Shown here: positions 22,409 to 34,500 of the stretch, one piece after another
How positions within the stretch are numbered: the stretch's first letter is position 1
Layout of the letters: each line of letters opens with the position of its first letter
Assembly (NCBI GenBank): GCA_958009055.1
Contig: OY253650.1
Location: 1,240,001 to 1,304,000 of the forward strand
Length of the DNA stretch: 64,000 nt
Source: Choricystis sp. odSpoLacu1
Taxonomy: Eukaryota > Chlorophyta > Trebouxiophyceae
Direction of reading: 5' to 3'
Notes under the pieces: model-generated
The model's database searches: none
What the model saw: only the letters and a program-made list of their open reading frames with translations
Told to the model about the DNA's origin: nothing
Program-made: the position numbers and the translations under genes

Positions 22409-22664
22409 TGTGGAGAGAGAGAGGGTGGTGTGTTTTGATTTGTGACCGTGAAAATGATGACTGCCTCTGAAAATTCTTTGAAAAAAACGCACCGTGTGCT
22501 GGTTGAAAACGTTGTGGGGGGATTGCACGTGTACAAGAGGATGGGTTGAAAGAAAAAAAAGGGTGAAAAAAGGGGGGGTCGTTGTGTTTGAGCACACAAA
22601 GAAGGGGGGGTTGATTTTTTTTGGTCGTTTTTTTCGCTCTCTCTCCACACACCACACCACTCTC

Positions 22665-25600
22665 TCACGCGTCCGACGTCAGCCGAATCACGCCCGCCCC
22701 CGCGTCCAGCACAAACCCTGCCGCCGCAAACTCGGGCGCCTCCAGCAACGGTGCCAAGTCGGACACACCGTATTCGCGTGCGCGCTCCTCCAGCGCGCGC
22801 AGCGGCACACTCACGCCGCCATCGTCCGCCGCCCCCACCAGCGCGTCGAAGCGGGCGTGCTCCCGCGCCAGCCCCTGCAGCGCGGCCAGCAGCAGCTCCC
22901 GGTCCCCAGACGCGGTGGTGAGGTAGCGCCCAAACTTGGCGCGCATCGCTTTTTGGGCGGCCAGCTTCTGCGTCGCGATGAACGACCCCAGCATCACCCG
23001 AATCGCGGCATCCACGTCGGCATCCGACACGTGGTCGCGCAGGTGCATGGCGGCGTGCGCTTCCGCCATGCGGATGACGGACTCCAGGTGGCGCACGGCG
23101 ACCGGCATGCCGGAGGCGACCGCGGACTCGGCGCGCAGCCGCCCATACACGGCGGCCACCTTCTCCACGTCAGCATCCGACAGCTTGGGCTTGACCGCCT
23201 GCTTGGCGTACGCCACATACTTGCGCAGCGTGTCCTGGGGCAGGGGCTCGATGCCGGGGGGGAAGGCGTGCGGCATCGGGGCCGCGCCCGCGTCGTCGTC
23301 GGTCGGGCCGTCGGGGTGCGCGCGCGCGTGCGACTCCACCACGAAGCGGGCCAGCCGCCCATCAGCCACGGGGTCAACCGTGTCCCGCACCACAAACAGG
23401 ATGTCAAAGCGGGACAGAATGGGTTCGGTGAGTTCGACGTTTTCGGCAAACGTGCGCGACGCGTCGTAGCGCCCGCCGACCGGGTTGGCGGCCGCGATCA
23501 CGGCGCACCGCGCCTGCAGCTGGGTCACGATGCCCGCCTTGGAGATGGAGATGGACTGCTGCTCCATGGCTTCGTGGATGGAGACACGGTCGGAGTCGTT
23601 CATCTTGTCAAACTCGTCGATGCAGCAGACGCCGCGGTCGGCGAGGACGAGCGCGCCGCCCTCGAGCGTCCACTCGCGCGTGACCGGGTCTTTGTGCACG
23701 GCGGCCGTCAGACCCACCGCGGAGGCACCCTTGCCCGTGGCAAACACGGCGCGTTGGGCCACTTTCTCGACGTACTTGAGGAACTGGGACTTGGCGGTCC
23801 CAGGGTCGCCCAGGAGAAGAACATTGATGTCGCCGCGCAGCCTGTGCGCGCCGCGCGCTTTCTCCTGCCCCCCAAACAATGCCAGCGCCAGCCCCGCCTT
23901 GATGTTGGCGTGGCCGTAGATGGAGGGCGCGATGGAGGCGGCGACGCGGTCCCCGATGCGGGGGTCGGAGGCGAGCGCATGCATCTCGGCGCGGTCGTCG
24001 TCTGTGAGTCGGAACGCGGCCTCCGCGTCGGAGCGCTTGGCCACGTGGTTGGCCTCCAGCAGCGTCGCAAACACGGGGAAGCCGTGGCGCGCGTTCAGGC
24101 CGGTGTCGTAGGCGTGGGAGTAGATGCCGGTGACGTCGATCAACTCGCCCGGGCGCGCGGCGTCGATCAAATCATGGCGCAGAATCACTTCTTTGGACCG
24201 GGGCAGGCGCCCGGGGGGCACACTGCCCGGCGCCTCCTGCACCGTGATCTTTTGGTAGTTTTGGTACAGCGTTTCAGCGGAGTTGACGGTGAAGGGGCCT
24301 TTCGATTGACAGTTGGGGCACGACCCGAGCTTGGTGGAGGTGCCGTCGTCCGCCTGGGCAAAGGGGCCGATGACGTAGCGACACTTGACGCAGTCGTATT
24401 TGACGAGCTGTCATGTGGGGTGGGGGTGAGTGGGTTGAGTGTGGGAGAGAAAAGCGCGCGCGCACACACACTCTCTCTCTCTTCAACCCTCTCCTCTCCT
24501 CTCCCCACAACTCACCTGCAGCATGGGGAACACGCCCGTCCGCCGCGTCGCCACCCCCGACACCCGCACCAGCTTGTTGAGGTGGTACTGGCGCAGGTCG
24601 CGCACCGAGTCCTGGATGGGCAGGTCCGAAATGCGGACAAACACTTCGCGCCGGATGGACGCAAACTCGGGGAACTCGGCCACCGCCACCTCGTACGCGG
24701 CGCCATGCAGAATGTCCAACAGGGCGCGGGGCGCGTCCGCCGCCCACACCGCGATGGTGGGCAGCGTGGAGCAGAGGTGGGTGTAGGACACGACGAGGGA
24801 AGAGGCGTTGGCGGCGCACATATCGCGCACCCTCGCCCGGTACACCCTCTCCCCCGTCCCCCCCGGCTCCACAAACGTGCGCAGGAAGCGTTTGAACTCG
24901 GCTGCGACGGCGCGGCGGACAGGGTCCTGGGCCAGGTACTCGCGCGGCGGGCCGCGCGCATTCGCGAGGTCGACGCCCACGTCGGGCAACGGGGCGCCCT
25001 CGTCGTCGTCATCTTCCGCGGCTTGGGCGGCGTCGACGCGGCGGCGGCGGGTGGGGCGGCGGTCGTCGTCGGAGAGGTCGTCTGAGTGGAGGGGTGGGGA
25101 GGGGGGGTTGTGGGGCGGGTTCGGTGGTCGCTTTGCTCTCTGCCCGCGAATCGGCGGGAAAAAAAAACGGCGGCAACCCTTTGCCCGCGCTTGCTGGCTC
25201 TCCCCTCCCTCCTCTCCCCTCCTCCCCCCTCCCTCACCCTCCTCCACTCACCCTCCAGCACGCCCGGCAGGCGGGACCGGCGCCCGCCCGCCACTCTCCC
25301 CTCGCGCGCGTCGCGGCGCGCCATCGCGCGCTCGGCCGCGGCGCGCGCGTCGGGGGCGACGTCCGCGTCGTCCACGTCTTCGTCCAGGTCGGCGGTGTCG
25401 TAGGCGTCCAGGGCGGGCATGGGGCGGTAGTCGCTGTGAGCAGGAGGAGGGAGGGAGGAGGGGTGAGCGCCGGCCGTCGCATCAGTTCGGCGCCATCACG
25501 CAGTCGCGTTTGCGCGGGGACGTGCAACGCGGGCGCGCCTCCCTGCAGCAACTTTCCCGATGCTCCGCCCGCGTCGCACGGCCGTGCAAGCGAGACGAGC

Positions 25601-25973
25601 TTGGGGAGCCCAGGGAGCCAGAGAGGGGCGGGAGCGCGCCTCGCGCACGCGCCGATTTTTTCGGCGGGCGGTGCAATCGCCCCCCCCCCCCCCTCTCCCA
25701 CAACTCACCCCTCCATGTTCTCCATCAAGTCCTCGCCCTCGGACTCATCCTCCGACCCCGACCCGCGGGCACCGACGTCGTCGTCGCCATCGTCGGCGTC
25801 GGACACCGCTCGCGAGTCGACGTCGGACGCGTCGTCGGCGGGGGGGGGGAGCGCAAACTCGTCGTCCACGGGGCGATCCGCCTGTGAGGTGGAGGGGATA
25901 TGTGAGTGTGTGTGAGATGGCGTGGCGTGTGGAGGCTCTCGAGAGGCGGCGCGGGGGCGGGAGGACGCACCAT
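22665..25973 (-). CDS. MCM2: MCM2, replicative helicase subunit
   Basis: Exons: 25971-25973 (ATG only, donor GTGCGT), 25709-25881, 25252-25433, 24516-25081 and 22665-24408. The N-terminal part is acidic (ADRPVDDEFALPPP, then GDYRPMPALDAYD), then LEDDLSDDDRRPTRRRR. The zinc finger is YDCVKC with SCPNCQ. A run of four T bases (24360-24363 on the plus strand as A) puts the text one base out of frame at GPF-AQADDG. The AAA+ core has Walker A GDPGTAKSQFLKY, Walker B CCIDEFDKMN, EAMEQQSISISKAGIVT, AANPVGGRYD and the arginine finger ILSRFDILFVV. All match MCM2 closely. It forms the MCM2-7 helicase in the nucleus. The ATG-only first exon is my inference; an alternative is an unspliced start at 26049. 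Confidence 0.95.
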
Positions 25974-26175
25974 GGTCGATGAGAAGAAGAAAACGATTCT
26001 TTGTTGTGGGCCGACTGCTGCCGCTTTTTTCCCTCCCCTCTCCCTCCACCCCGACTCAAAGCAAGTATGTCAGTGCGTGCTGTTTTTTACACCCCTCCCA
26101 AACCCTCAAGTGCTAACTGAAATCAAGGCAAGTAAAAACAAAACAAAAAATCGATCAATTTTTTTCACCCTCTCT

Positions 26176-26960
26176 CTAACCTCCCACCTTGCACGCAAGC
26201 AGCAGCGCGTCCCCCCCATCCCGGTAGTACCGCTTCCTCCTACCTGTTTCCACGAACCCATAGGACGCGTACAGGGCGCGGGCGGCGGTGTTGGAGGCGG
26301 CCACCTCCAAAACAATCGTGCCTCCCGCTGGCGCGCGCGCAAGCACTGCCGCCACCAACGCCGCCCCCACCCCCTGCCGCCGCCACGCGGGGTGCACCGC
26401 CACCTCCAGCAGCTGGGCTTCGTCAGCCACCGTCCACACGACGGCCAGGCCGCGCACGCGGGGGGACGCGCCCGGGGTGGTGGGGGCGGGGGGGGGGGCG
26501 TCGGCAGAGGGGGGCTGCGGCGACGGCTCCATGTCCAGGGAGGGCGCCTCCGCCAGCAAGACGGTGGCCAGGGCTGACTTGAGCTCGTGCTGTGGGAGAG
26601 GGGTGAGGCAAGGGAGGGGTGAGTGGGGGCGCAGTCGCCAAGCGGGCGCCTTGTTTTCTGCCTGCCCTCCCCTCTCCTCCCCATCAACTCCACTCTCACC
26701 TTGATCGCGTCCCGCCCCCACTCATAGTTCCCGCACGCCACCTCGACATCTGACAGCCCATCCAGGTCGGCCAGCGTCGCCTCCCGCACGCCGTGGTCGC
26801 GCGCCGCGGCCGCGCTAGCGACGCAGCGCGCGTCACGCAGCGCGTCGGGGGGGGGCGACCGCGCGCACACGCGCAACGAGGTGCGGGGGGGTGGAACGGC
26901 GTGCCCCTGGGCCACGGTGGTCATCAGGCAGGTGACGCGGCGGCGGGGGGCGGGCAGCAT
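26176..26960 (-). CDS. RimI-like N-alpha-acetyltransferase (GNAT)
   Basis: Exons 26700-26960 and 26176-26589 (675 nt, 224 aa), spliced as DAIK-HELKS. The start at 26960 (MLPAPRRRVTCL) gives an Arg-rich, organelle-type leader. The core reads AQLLEVAVHPAWRRQGVGAALV, where RRQGVG is the acetyl-CoA loop, then VLEVAASNTAARALYASYGF and GRRKRYYRDGGDALLLA. That last block is the RimI/Ard1-type ending. RimI acetylates the N-terminus of ribosomal protein S18 in bacteria; plant homologues act in plastids. It lies in a run of four minus-strand genes with 200-base gaps. Confidence 0.85.
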
Positions 26961-27173
26961 GGGGGAATGGAATACGCGCAAGCGATGCAAAGGCGGCGCG
27001 CTGCTGCGCGGGGCGCGGCTGGCGGTGGCGCCCCGGGTGGATGTCGGAGGGTAGTTGTGGGCCGCCCTTGGGTGGCGGTGGAGCGAGTGTTTGGGGTGTG
27101 GCGGAGACGCGAGGGGCGACCGTTATTTGAATAAGATGTGTTGTCTGTTTTGCACTCTCTTTTTCCCTCTCTC

Positions 27174-27833
27174 TCACGCCACAGCCGTCCCTTTCTCCCG
27201 CACCGGCGTCCCCACCACGCCCCCCACCCCCAGCATCGCCGCCAGCCGGGCCGCCCCGGCCACCAGCGGGGCCAGGGCGGCGGCAGCGGGCGCGGGCGGG
27301 GTGGCGTCGGCGACCGTGGCGCTGCCTCCGACCGCAGGAATCGTGTCCTCCGCACGCCCATCTGCGCCGCCAGGCAGCAGGGCGGTCACTCCGGTGACGG
27401 GAGAAGCCGCCGCGGCCGCCGCGGCCGCCACCGCCCTCGGCGTCGCGTCCGCGGCGCGCTTGCCTGCGCCCGCGTCGCCGCGCCCCGCCGCGGCGCGGGC
27501 GGCTTGGGCGGCCTTGTATTTGAGCACGCACAGGGGGGGGAGAGCCACCGCCCCAAAATCGTAGGCCGCCGACACGCGGGGCGCGCGCAGGGGGCGCGGT
27601 GCGCCGCCGCCCCCGCCACCCGCACGGCGCGCGGCGGCCAGGCGCACCGCAAAAAAGGCCAGCGCGGCCACGTGGGCCAGGACGGCCACCGTGAGCCAGG
27701 TGGAGCGGCCGGGCAGGTGGTGGTCGGCGGCGTGGGGGTCGTGCGCGGCGGTGGTGGTCGCAGCGTCGACTGTCGCCGCGGCGGCCGCAGCCACCGCCTC
27801 TGGGTGCACAGCACGCTGCAGCAGCAGGCGCAT
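27174..27833 (-). CDS. uncharacterised single-span membrane protein
   Basis: A 219-residue open frame from ATG at 27833, Ala-rich, with one clear transmembrane helix (STWLTVAVLAHVAALAFFAVR, about residues 44-64) followed by a basic Arg/Ala segment. A second conserved-looking patch is AAYDFGAVALPPLCVLKYKA. The remainder is low-complexity Ala/Pro/Gly. I do not recognise the family. The start lies only 39 bases from the stop of the upstream ZSWIM7 gene, so the true start or first exon may lie elsewhere. Confidence 0.5.
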   Translation of the reverse strand: MRLLLQRAVHPEAVAAAAAATVDAATTTAAHDPHAADHHLPGRSTWLTVAVLAHVAALAFFAVRLAAARRAGGGGGGAPRPLRAPRVSAAYDFGAVALPPLCVLKYKAAQAARAAAGRGDAGAGKRAADATPRAVAAAAAAAASPVTGVTALLPGGADGRAEDTIPAVGGSATVADATPPAPAAAALAPLVAGAARLAAMLGVGGVVGTPVREKGTAVA

Positions 27834-27846
27834 GCTTGTCTATCTG

Positions 27847-27852
27847 TTTATT
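27847..27852 (-). promoter_or_regulatory. AATAAA polyadenylation-type signal
   Basis: On the minus strand AATAAA lies about 20 bases after the ZSWIM7 stop codon and about 14 bases before the ATG of the membrane protein. It fits a poly(A) signal for ZSWIM7 in the 39-base spacer. Inferred from motif and position. Confidence 0.45.
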
Positions 27853-27872
27853 AAAACCCTTTTTTTTGTCTC

Positions 27873-28573
27873 TCAGCCGGTGATCAGCAGGCGGGCCAGC
27901 ACCTCGTCAGGCACTCGCTCGATCCTCTGAAACTCTCCTTCCTCCCCAATGGCACTCGCCACAAACGCAGCCACGCCGTGCTTGCAGGTGGCGGCGTCGC
28001 CTCGAGCCACGACGTCGAAGTGGAAGGCTTCGCAGTCGCAGTGGTGGGGGGGCAGCGTGGCGTGCCGCGCGCCGCCGGGGGCGCCGACGACGCAGAGGGT
28101 GCGGCCTGAGCGGGCGCCCACAAAGGACGTCACGGCTCCCGCGTCAACCAGGGCCAGGCCGCGGGTGGCGTTGCGGTCGAAGAGGGTGGAGAGGGCGAGG
28201 AGGGCGTCGTCAGAGACTGAGGGAAAAGGGGAAAAGGAGGGGGAAAGGGGTGAAAAAAATAATAGAAACACGCCACCCGCGCGTTCATGCACACACACTG
28301 CACACGCACACACACTCACGTTGACGCGGGGTGGATGTGGACGCGGTGGCGAGGACGGCGGCCGCGATGCTGTGGAGTGGGTGGGGAAAAAGAGAGGGAA
28401 AAAGGTCGGTTTTGAATTTCCGGGGCGCATTGGCTCAGCAGCCTCCACACGCTGCGCCGTGCTCCCCGCCGCCCTCTCCCTCCCGACACTGTCGTCGGCC
28501 ACGTGCTCCCGGCGGCAGAGGGCCAACGGCAGGCTCACCTGGTGACGGACGGCAGGGGTGCGCCGTCGGCCAT
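27873..28573 (-). CDS. ZSWIM7: ZSWIM7 / SWS1, SWIM-domain homologous recombination factor
   Basis: Three exons, 28539-28573, 28320-28369 and 27873-28216 (429 nt, 142 aa; human ZSWIM7 is 140). Joined, the start is MADGAPLPSVTSIAAAVLA. Then come LSDDALLALSTLFDRNATRG, LALVDAGAVT and the SWIM zinc site CDCEAFHFDVVARGDAATCKH, where Cys-x-Cys and Cys-x-His bind zinc. The C-terminal ELARLL-type helix follows. SWS1 acts with RAD51 paralogues in the Shu complex to promote homologous recombination. Exon 2 is only 50 bases. The gene is divergent from the polyketide synthase. Confidence 0.92.
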
Positions 28574-28885
28574 GCAAGTGTCTTTGGATGGACAGAAACG
28601 GGCGCCCCACGCGGGATTGTGCGCGGGCTCGCGGGGAGAGAGGGCGATGGACACGGCCGAGCGTGTGTGTGTCGAGAGAGAGAGAGGGGCGTGCTGCAGT
28701 TTTTGCGGGGCGTGGAAAAAACGAGAGTAAAGCGAACGCGTCGTCGGCGTTCTCACTTCAGTTGAACCTCTCTCAAGGCGCAAGCACCTGACAAAAAAAC
28801 TGCCACTTGTCGCCTGGCGAAAAACATACACGACCCGCGCACGCCAGGGCGCTTCCTTTCCACTCTAATCACTTGAACAATCAAC
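28574..28885. other. intergenic region between ZSWIM7 and the polyketide synthase
   Basis: 312 bases between two divergent start codons, with GA repeats (about 28674-28687) and a moderately AT-rich stretch at 28780-28880 just before the synthase start. It should hold the synthase promoter. No defined element was recognised. Confidence 0.4.
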
Positions 28886-31575
28886 ATGGCGTCGTCGCCG
28901 GGCGTGAGTTGTGGGGGGGAAAGGATTGTGTGTGAGGAGGCCTGCCCCTCTCGACCCTCGACTCACCCGCCCACCATGCTCGGCCTTGATGACGACGACC
29001 TGGCCGCCCTGGGCCTGCTGGACGTGCCCCCTCCTCCTCCGCCCCCTCGGGCCGCGCCGCCGCCGCCCCTCGCGCTCACAGCGCTCGCCGCGCGCACCCC
29101 CCCCTCCGTGGCCGGCGTCCCTCCCTCCCGCTGGCCGGCCGACGCACCGGGCGCCCCTCTGGCCACCCGCTTCGTGGCGGCGTTGCCGGGGGTGGCCGCC
29201 TTCGATGCGGCCGCGTTTGGTGTGAGCGCGGCGGAAGCCGCGGCCACCGACCCCCAACAGCGGCTGCTTCTGGAGGCGGTGGGGGCGGCGTTGACGCGGG
29301 CGAGTGCGCACGGTGAACGTGAGTTTGTTTTGGAAAGAGAGTGTGGGGGGTGCTCAGGGGTGGCGTTTTTTTTGTGGCTCGACGCCTCAACCCATCCCAC
29401 CCCCACCCACCCAGCCTTCGACCCCGCCTCCGTCTCCGTCGCCGTCGGTATCTCCTACGTCGAGTACGCGCTCGACGTCGCCGCCGAGGGCGCCTCCACC
29501 CCGCACACCGCGGCCGCGGGCACACTCTCTGCAGCCGCGGGGCGCGTGTCGTTTGCCCTCAACCTGCGCGGCCCCTGCGTCGCGGTGGACACCGCGTGCT
29601 CGTCATCGTTGGTGGCACTGCACGTGACGGGGACGTTGTTTGTGCACGGGAGTGGTGGTGAATCAAGCACAACGACACCCACCGGCCGCGGCGGCGGCGT
29701 CGCGGCGGGCGTCAACCTGTGCCTCCGCCCTGCCACCGCCTCCATCCTCGCCCGCGCCTCCATGCTGGCCCCTGACGGCCGCTGCAAAACGCTGGACGCG
29801 GCAGGGGATGGGTACGGCCGAGGGGAGGCGGTTGTGGCGGCGGTGGTTGAGGAGTGGCGCGGCGGGGGCGGGGGCGGCTCTCCGCCCCCGCTCGCGCTGC
29901 TCGCCGCCACCGCGGTCGCCCAGGACGGACGCTCCGCCTCCCTGAGCGCGCCCAGTGGGACGGCCCAGCAGGCTGTGCTGCGCCAGGCGCTGGCTGTGGA
30001 GGCAGGGAGTGGTGGGGGTGGGGGTGGCGTGTTCAGCACACCCTCGCCCGCCTCGCCCTCCTCCTCCTCATTCGAACTGCATGGCACCGGCACCCCCCTC
30101 GACCCCATCGAGCTGGGGGCCGCTCTGGCCGTGCTGGCCCCTGTCGACGCTGGCACTGTGCTGACCGTGACCGCCGCCAAGGCCGCCACCGCGCACGGCG
30201 AGCCCGCCGCGGGCGGCGTTGGCGCGGCGGCAGCGTCGCGCCGCGCGCGCGGCGGCGCGCTGGCCCCCCTCCCCACCCTGCGCACCCTCAACCCGCACGT
30301 GGGGGCAGCGGCGGGGGCTGTGACCCGGCTGGCCGCGCCTCGGGCGGTGGCTCCCGGGCCAGGGAGTGGTGTGTGTGGCGTGAGTGCGTTTGCTTACCAA
30401 GGCACCAACGCGCACACCCGCCTCGCGCCGCCTTCTTCTCTGGCACCACAGACCACATCCATCGATGACGCGTCCCTCACGCTGTGGCGGAGGGCGAGGC
30501 ACTGGTTCAGGCCTCGGGCGCACGCGCTCGCGGCGCGCGTCGCGCGCGCGTCTGCGGCGGGTGCTGGCTTCGACGCCCCACTGGCCTCCCCCTCCCTCGC
30601 CTGGCTGGCCCAGGCCGTGGTGGCGGGCACGCCCCTCGTGCCTGTGTCCGCCCTGTGTGAAGCCGCGGCCGGGGCGGCGGCCTCGCTGGCGCCGCAGGCT
30701 GGGGCGGCGCCGGGTGTTGCGATTGTGTTTGCCGCGCTTTCCGCCCCCTTGCCCACCCGCGGTGGCGCCCGCCTCACCGTGTGGGTGGGTGGCGACGGCT
30801 TCGTCACCGTGGGCGGCGGAAGCGGTGTCGTATGCTTGACGGCAGTGGTGGCGACGGTGGCTGGTGGGACTGCTCCCGCTGCGCGCTCGCGCCGCCGCTG
30901 CGCGCTCGTGCCCAACCTCCCACCCCCCACCGCCGCCTGCGTCGCTGACCTGGACGTGCGCTGCGCCCCCCGGTCCGCATTCTGGGCGCACCCCGCCCTG
31001 GGCGAGGCAGCGATGCACCTGGCGGCTGCGGGTGGGGCGGTGGCGGGCGCCTCGGTGCCAGCGTCTGTCGCCTGTTACGCGCCGCCCGCGCCCGCGCGCG
31101 CCGCCGCCGCCCACGCAGCCGCATCGGCACGGCGTGGGGCTGCCGGTGGCGCTCTCGCCACCATCACCGCGTGCCTGTCGACCGGCGACGATGGCACGCC
31201 GCACGCCCTGGCAGCGGGCGCGGCGCTGCGTGCCGCGGGCGCGGTCGCGCCTCAGCAGCCGGCTAGGGCTGCAGCCCCCGCTGCCGCCACAGTCGCCGCT
31301 CCCACCGGCCCCCGCCCCTCGCACGACGCCATTCTGGCCACTGTCATGGCGGCTGTGGCAGCCGCCGCGGGCGGTGGCGGCAGTGGTGGTGTGGCCCTGG
31401 CCGCGACGACCCCGCTCGCAGATGTCGGTCTCGACTCGCTCGGCGCAGTGGAACTGCGCGACTCCCTCGCCTCCGCCCTGGGCGTCCCCCTGCCCGCCAC
31501 CCTGGCGTACGACCACCCGACGCCTGGCGCGGTGGCGGCTTACATTGAGGGCGTGCTGAGCGGCGGGGAGGGGGC
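28886..31575 (+). other. PKS module 1: KS-(DH)-ACP, first module
   Basis: KS1 spans about 29080-30425 and is interrupted by intron 29319-29414. Its Cys codon is 29597-29599 in VDTACSSSLVALH. The first His motif reads ELHGTGTPLDPIELG, lacking the Gly that every other KS has in PLGDP, and the second is TAHGEPAAG. A DH-like domain follows (about 30480-31080), but its site reads AQAVVAGTPLVP without the His. ACP1 is 31325-31560, with the phosphopantetheine Ser (codon 31436-31438) in DVGLDSLGAVEL. There is no KR and no recognisable starter-loading domain, so how the chain starts is unclear. Confidence 0.85.
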
Positions 31576-34500
31576 TGGTGCGGTTGCGCCGCTGCTTCCA
31601 CCGCCGACCACCACCACCACCACCGCCATCGCCGTCTTGTCAGTCGCCTGCGCCGCTCCCGCCCCGCCCGCGCTGGTTGTTCCTGCCCGCTCTGGCGCCA
31701 CCACCTCGGATGCTGCCTCCGCGGCGGCGTCCCTGTTTACGGGCGTGGACGCAGCCGCGCGCGTCCCCGCCGCGCGCTGGACGCCCGACACCGCGCCGCG
31801 CCGCGCGCCCCGCTTTGCCTCCTTCCTGGCCCAGCATGCAGCCTCCTTTGATGCAGCCGCCTTCAGGATGAATGCTGCCGATGCGGCGGGGGCGGATCCA
31901 CAGGCCCGGCTGGCGCTGGAGTGTGCGGCGGGCGCGCTGGCCGGGTCACACGCTCAACCTGCCACGACTGCCGCGGCGGGTGTTTTCATCGGCGCCGTCT
32001 TTCACGAGCACTACACCTCCCTCTCCACCTCCGGCGAGCCCGACACGGCCGCCACCCTGACCGGCACCGGCCTCCACTTTCTGGTGGAGCGGGTGTGCTA
32101 CCAGCTGGGCCTCATGGGCCGTGCGTCGGGCTCGACACCGCGTGCTCGTCCGCGCTGGTCGCGGCGCACGCGGCCGCCGCCTCCATCACGCGGGGCGACG
32201 CCCCCCTCACCCTGGCGGGCGGCGTCAACATGATACTGCTGGCGTTGACGTCGGCCCGCCTGGCGGCGCTGGGAGCGTTGGCGCCCGCGGGGCGGTGCGC
32301 CGCGCTCGACGCGGCCGCCGACGGGTATGGGCGCGGCGAGGGCGCCACGCTGCTGGCGTTAGCGCCCGCGGGCGATGACGCCGCCTCAACCGCTGCCGCC
32401 ATCCTGGCCTCCACCGCGGTCAACCAGGCGGGCCGGTCGTCCGGCCTGACCGCGCCCTCGGGGCCGGCGCAGGCCGCGCTGCTGGCGAGCGCGCTCGCGT
32501 CGGCGCGCGCGGCCCCCGCAGACGTCGCCTCCCTGGTGCTGCACGGCACGGGCACGCCTCTGGGCGACCCCATCGAGATGGGGGGCATTGGAGTAGCGTT
32601 TGGTGGCAAGGAAAACGCTGGCACGCTGAGGCTGGCTGCCTCCAAAGCGGGGTGGGGCCACACAGAGGGCGCGGCGGGAGGGCACGGTGCGGTCGTGGCA
32701 GCCGCGTCGGCCGCCACCCTTGCCACCCCCCCCGTCCTGCACTTGACCACCGTCAACCCGTACGTGGTGACCGCGTGGGACGACTGGCGGCGCGGAGGCG
32801 GCCTGACGGCGGCCGTCGCGCGCGCGCGCGCGCCTGCCGTGGAACCGCGGGCCGCGCCCCTGTCAGCTGTGTCCTCCTTTGGCATGAGCGGCGTCAACGC
32901 GCACGCCTTGCTGTCAGCGGACGCGTCTGGATGCGCGCCCACGCCGTGGGCTGCCGCCACGCCGCTGCAGTGGCGCCGCGCGCGGCACGCGGCCGCCTCC
33001 GACGCGCGCTGGTTGGCCGCGCGCGCGCTGCCCGCTCTCTCCCCCCCAATCGCCGCCCGCTTCGCATCACCGCTGGGCGTGCCAGCTCTGGCCCATCTGT
33101 GCGACCACGTGGTGGGAGGGCGCCCCATCCTGCCGGGCGCAGCGATGCTGAATGCGGCGGCGGGCGCGGTGGCGGCGCTGTCGCACGGTTTCTCTTCTTC
33201 CTCCTCCACCGCCGCCCTGGTCGCAGTCGCGCTCCCTTCTCCCGTGCCTCTGGTCTCCGACGCCAACGGTGCCTTCCCCATCCTTGAGTGCGCCGTCGGC
33301 CGCGACGGCGGCGTGAGTGTGGGCGTGGCGGGCAAGGCCGCGTGTCTGAAAGCGACGGCGGCGGTGGTGGTGTCCGTGGCGCCCGCCCCTCGCCCCGCCC
33401 GCCGCCACGCGCTGGGGAGGGTGATGATGGTGGCGGTGGCGGTGACTCCGTCTCGGTGGATTGGTGAGTTTTGGGGGGAGAGAGAAGAAGAGAGTGAGAG
33501 AGAGGGAACGGAGACCCCCCCGCACGTGTTTCCCACCGCCCCTCCAACCCCCACCCAGCCTCCCTCCCCCCCACCGCCTGGCCTCGCTCCACCGGGTTCA
33601 CCCCCCCCCCCCCCCGCCCTGGATGCCGCCATGCAGTTGGGCCCCGCGTCCGGGGCGGACGCGCTGCGCAGGGCTGCAGAGCGGGGTGACCCGCCCTCCG
33701 CGGGGGGCCCCTTTGTTGTTGCAGGCGTGGGCGCCTTCCTTGCCTCACGCCCACACGTGGGCGCGGGCCTGTGGGCGACCTGCGACGGGGGCCCTCCCTC
33801 GGGCGACAGGCTGGAGAGCGACCACTGGCTGCGCGGCGCAAAGGGAGGCCGCGGCGCGGTCGCCACCCGTCTCCTCGGCAAGCGCGCGCCCCGCCCCCCC
33901 TGCCCCGCGGACGCGGTGACCGCCCCCCACACACTGTACGTGACGCAGTGGCGTGTGGATGAACCCGTGGTCAGGGTCGAGGCACGTGGCGCGCGGCGGG
34001 CGCGCGTGTGGCCGGCAACGGTTGTCGCGTCAACAGCGCGCGGCGCCCTGCAGCCGCGCACCCCCCCGCCCGGCCTCACGCCCTGGACCGCGGCCATTGC
34101 CGCCGTGGCTGACGTCCAAGCTCGCGGCCTGTCGTCCGGCCGGGCCACCCTGCGCACCGCGGGCGCGGTGGGCGCGCCGCGCGGCGGCCCTTGCCGCTCC
34201 GCAGCGCCGCGCGCCGCGGCCGCGGGGGCGGCGGCGGCAGGCTTGCTGCGCGTGGCGGCGGCTGAAAATCCACACATGGACATGCGTGTGCTGGATGACG
34301 CGCCTGAAGCGGTTTTCTCGGCCTCTCTGGCCACAGCCGCCCCCGCAGCCGACGCGCTCGCGGTCGTCGGGGGTGCCATCACCCGCCCCCGCCTCCTCCG
34401 CGCCCCTCCCCCCCGCACCACCGCCCCCCTGGACCCACCCGGCCACGCCACCGACTGCATGCTGATCACGGGGGGCATGGGGGCGGTGGGGTCGCTGCTG

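Noticed and set aside
22494..25085. 863-codon plus-strand open frame opposite MCM2
   Set aside because: It is the antisense shadow of MCM2, whose Walker motifs are unmistakable on the minus strand.
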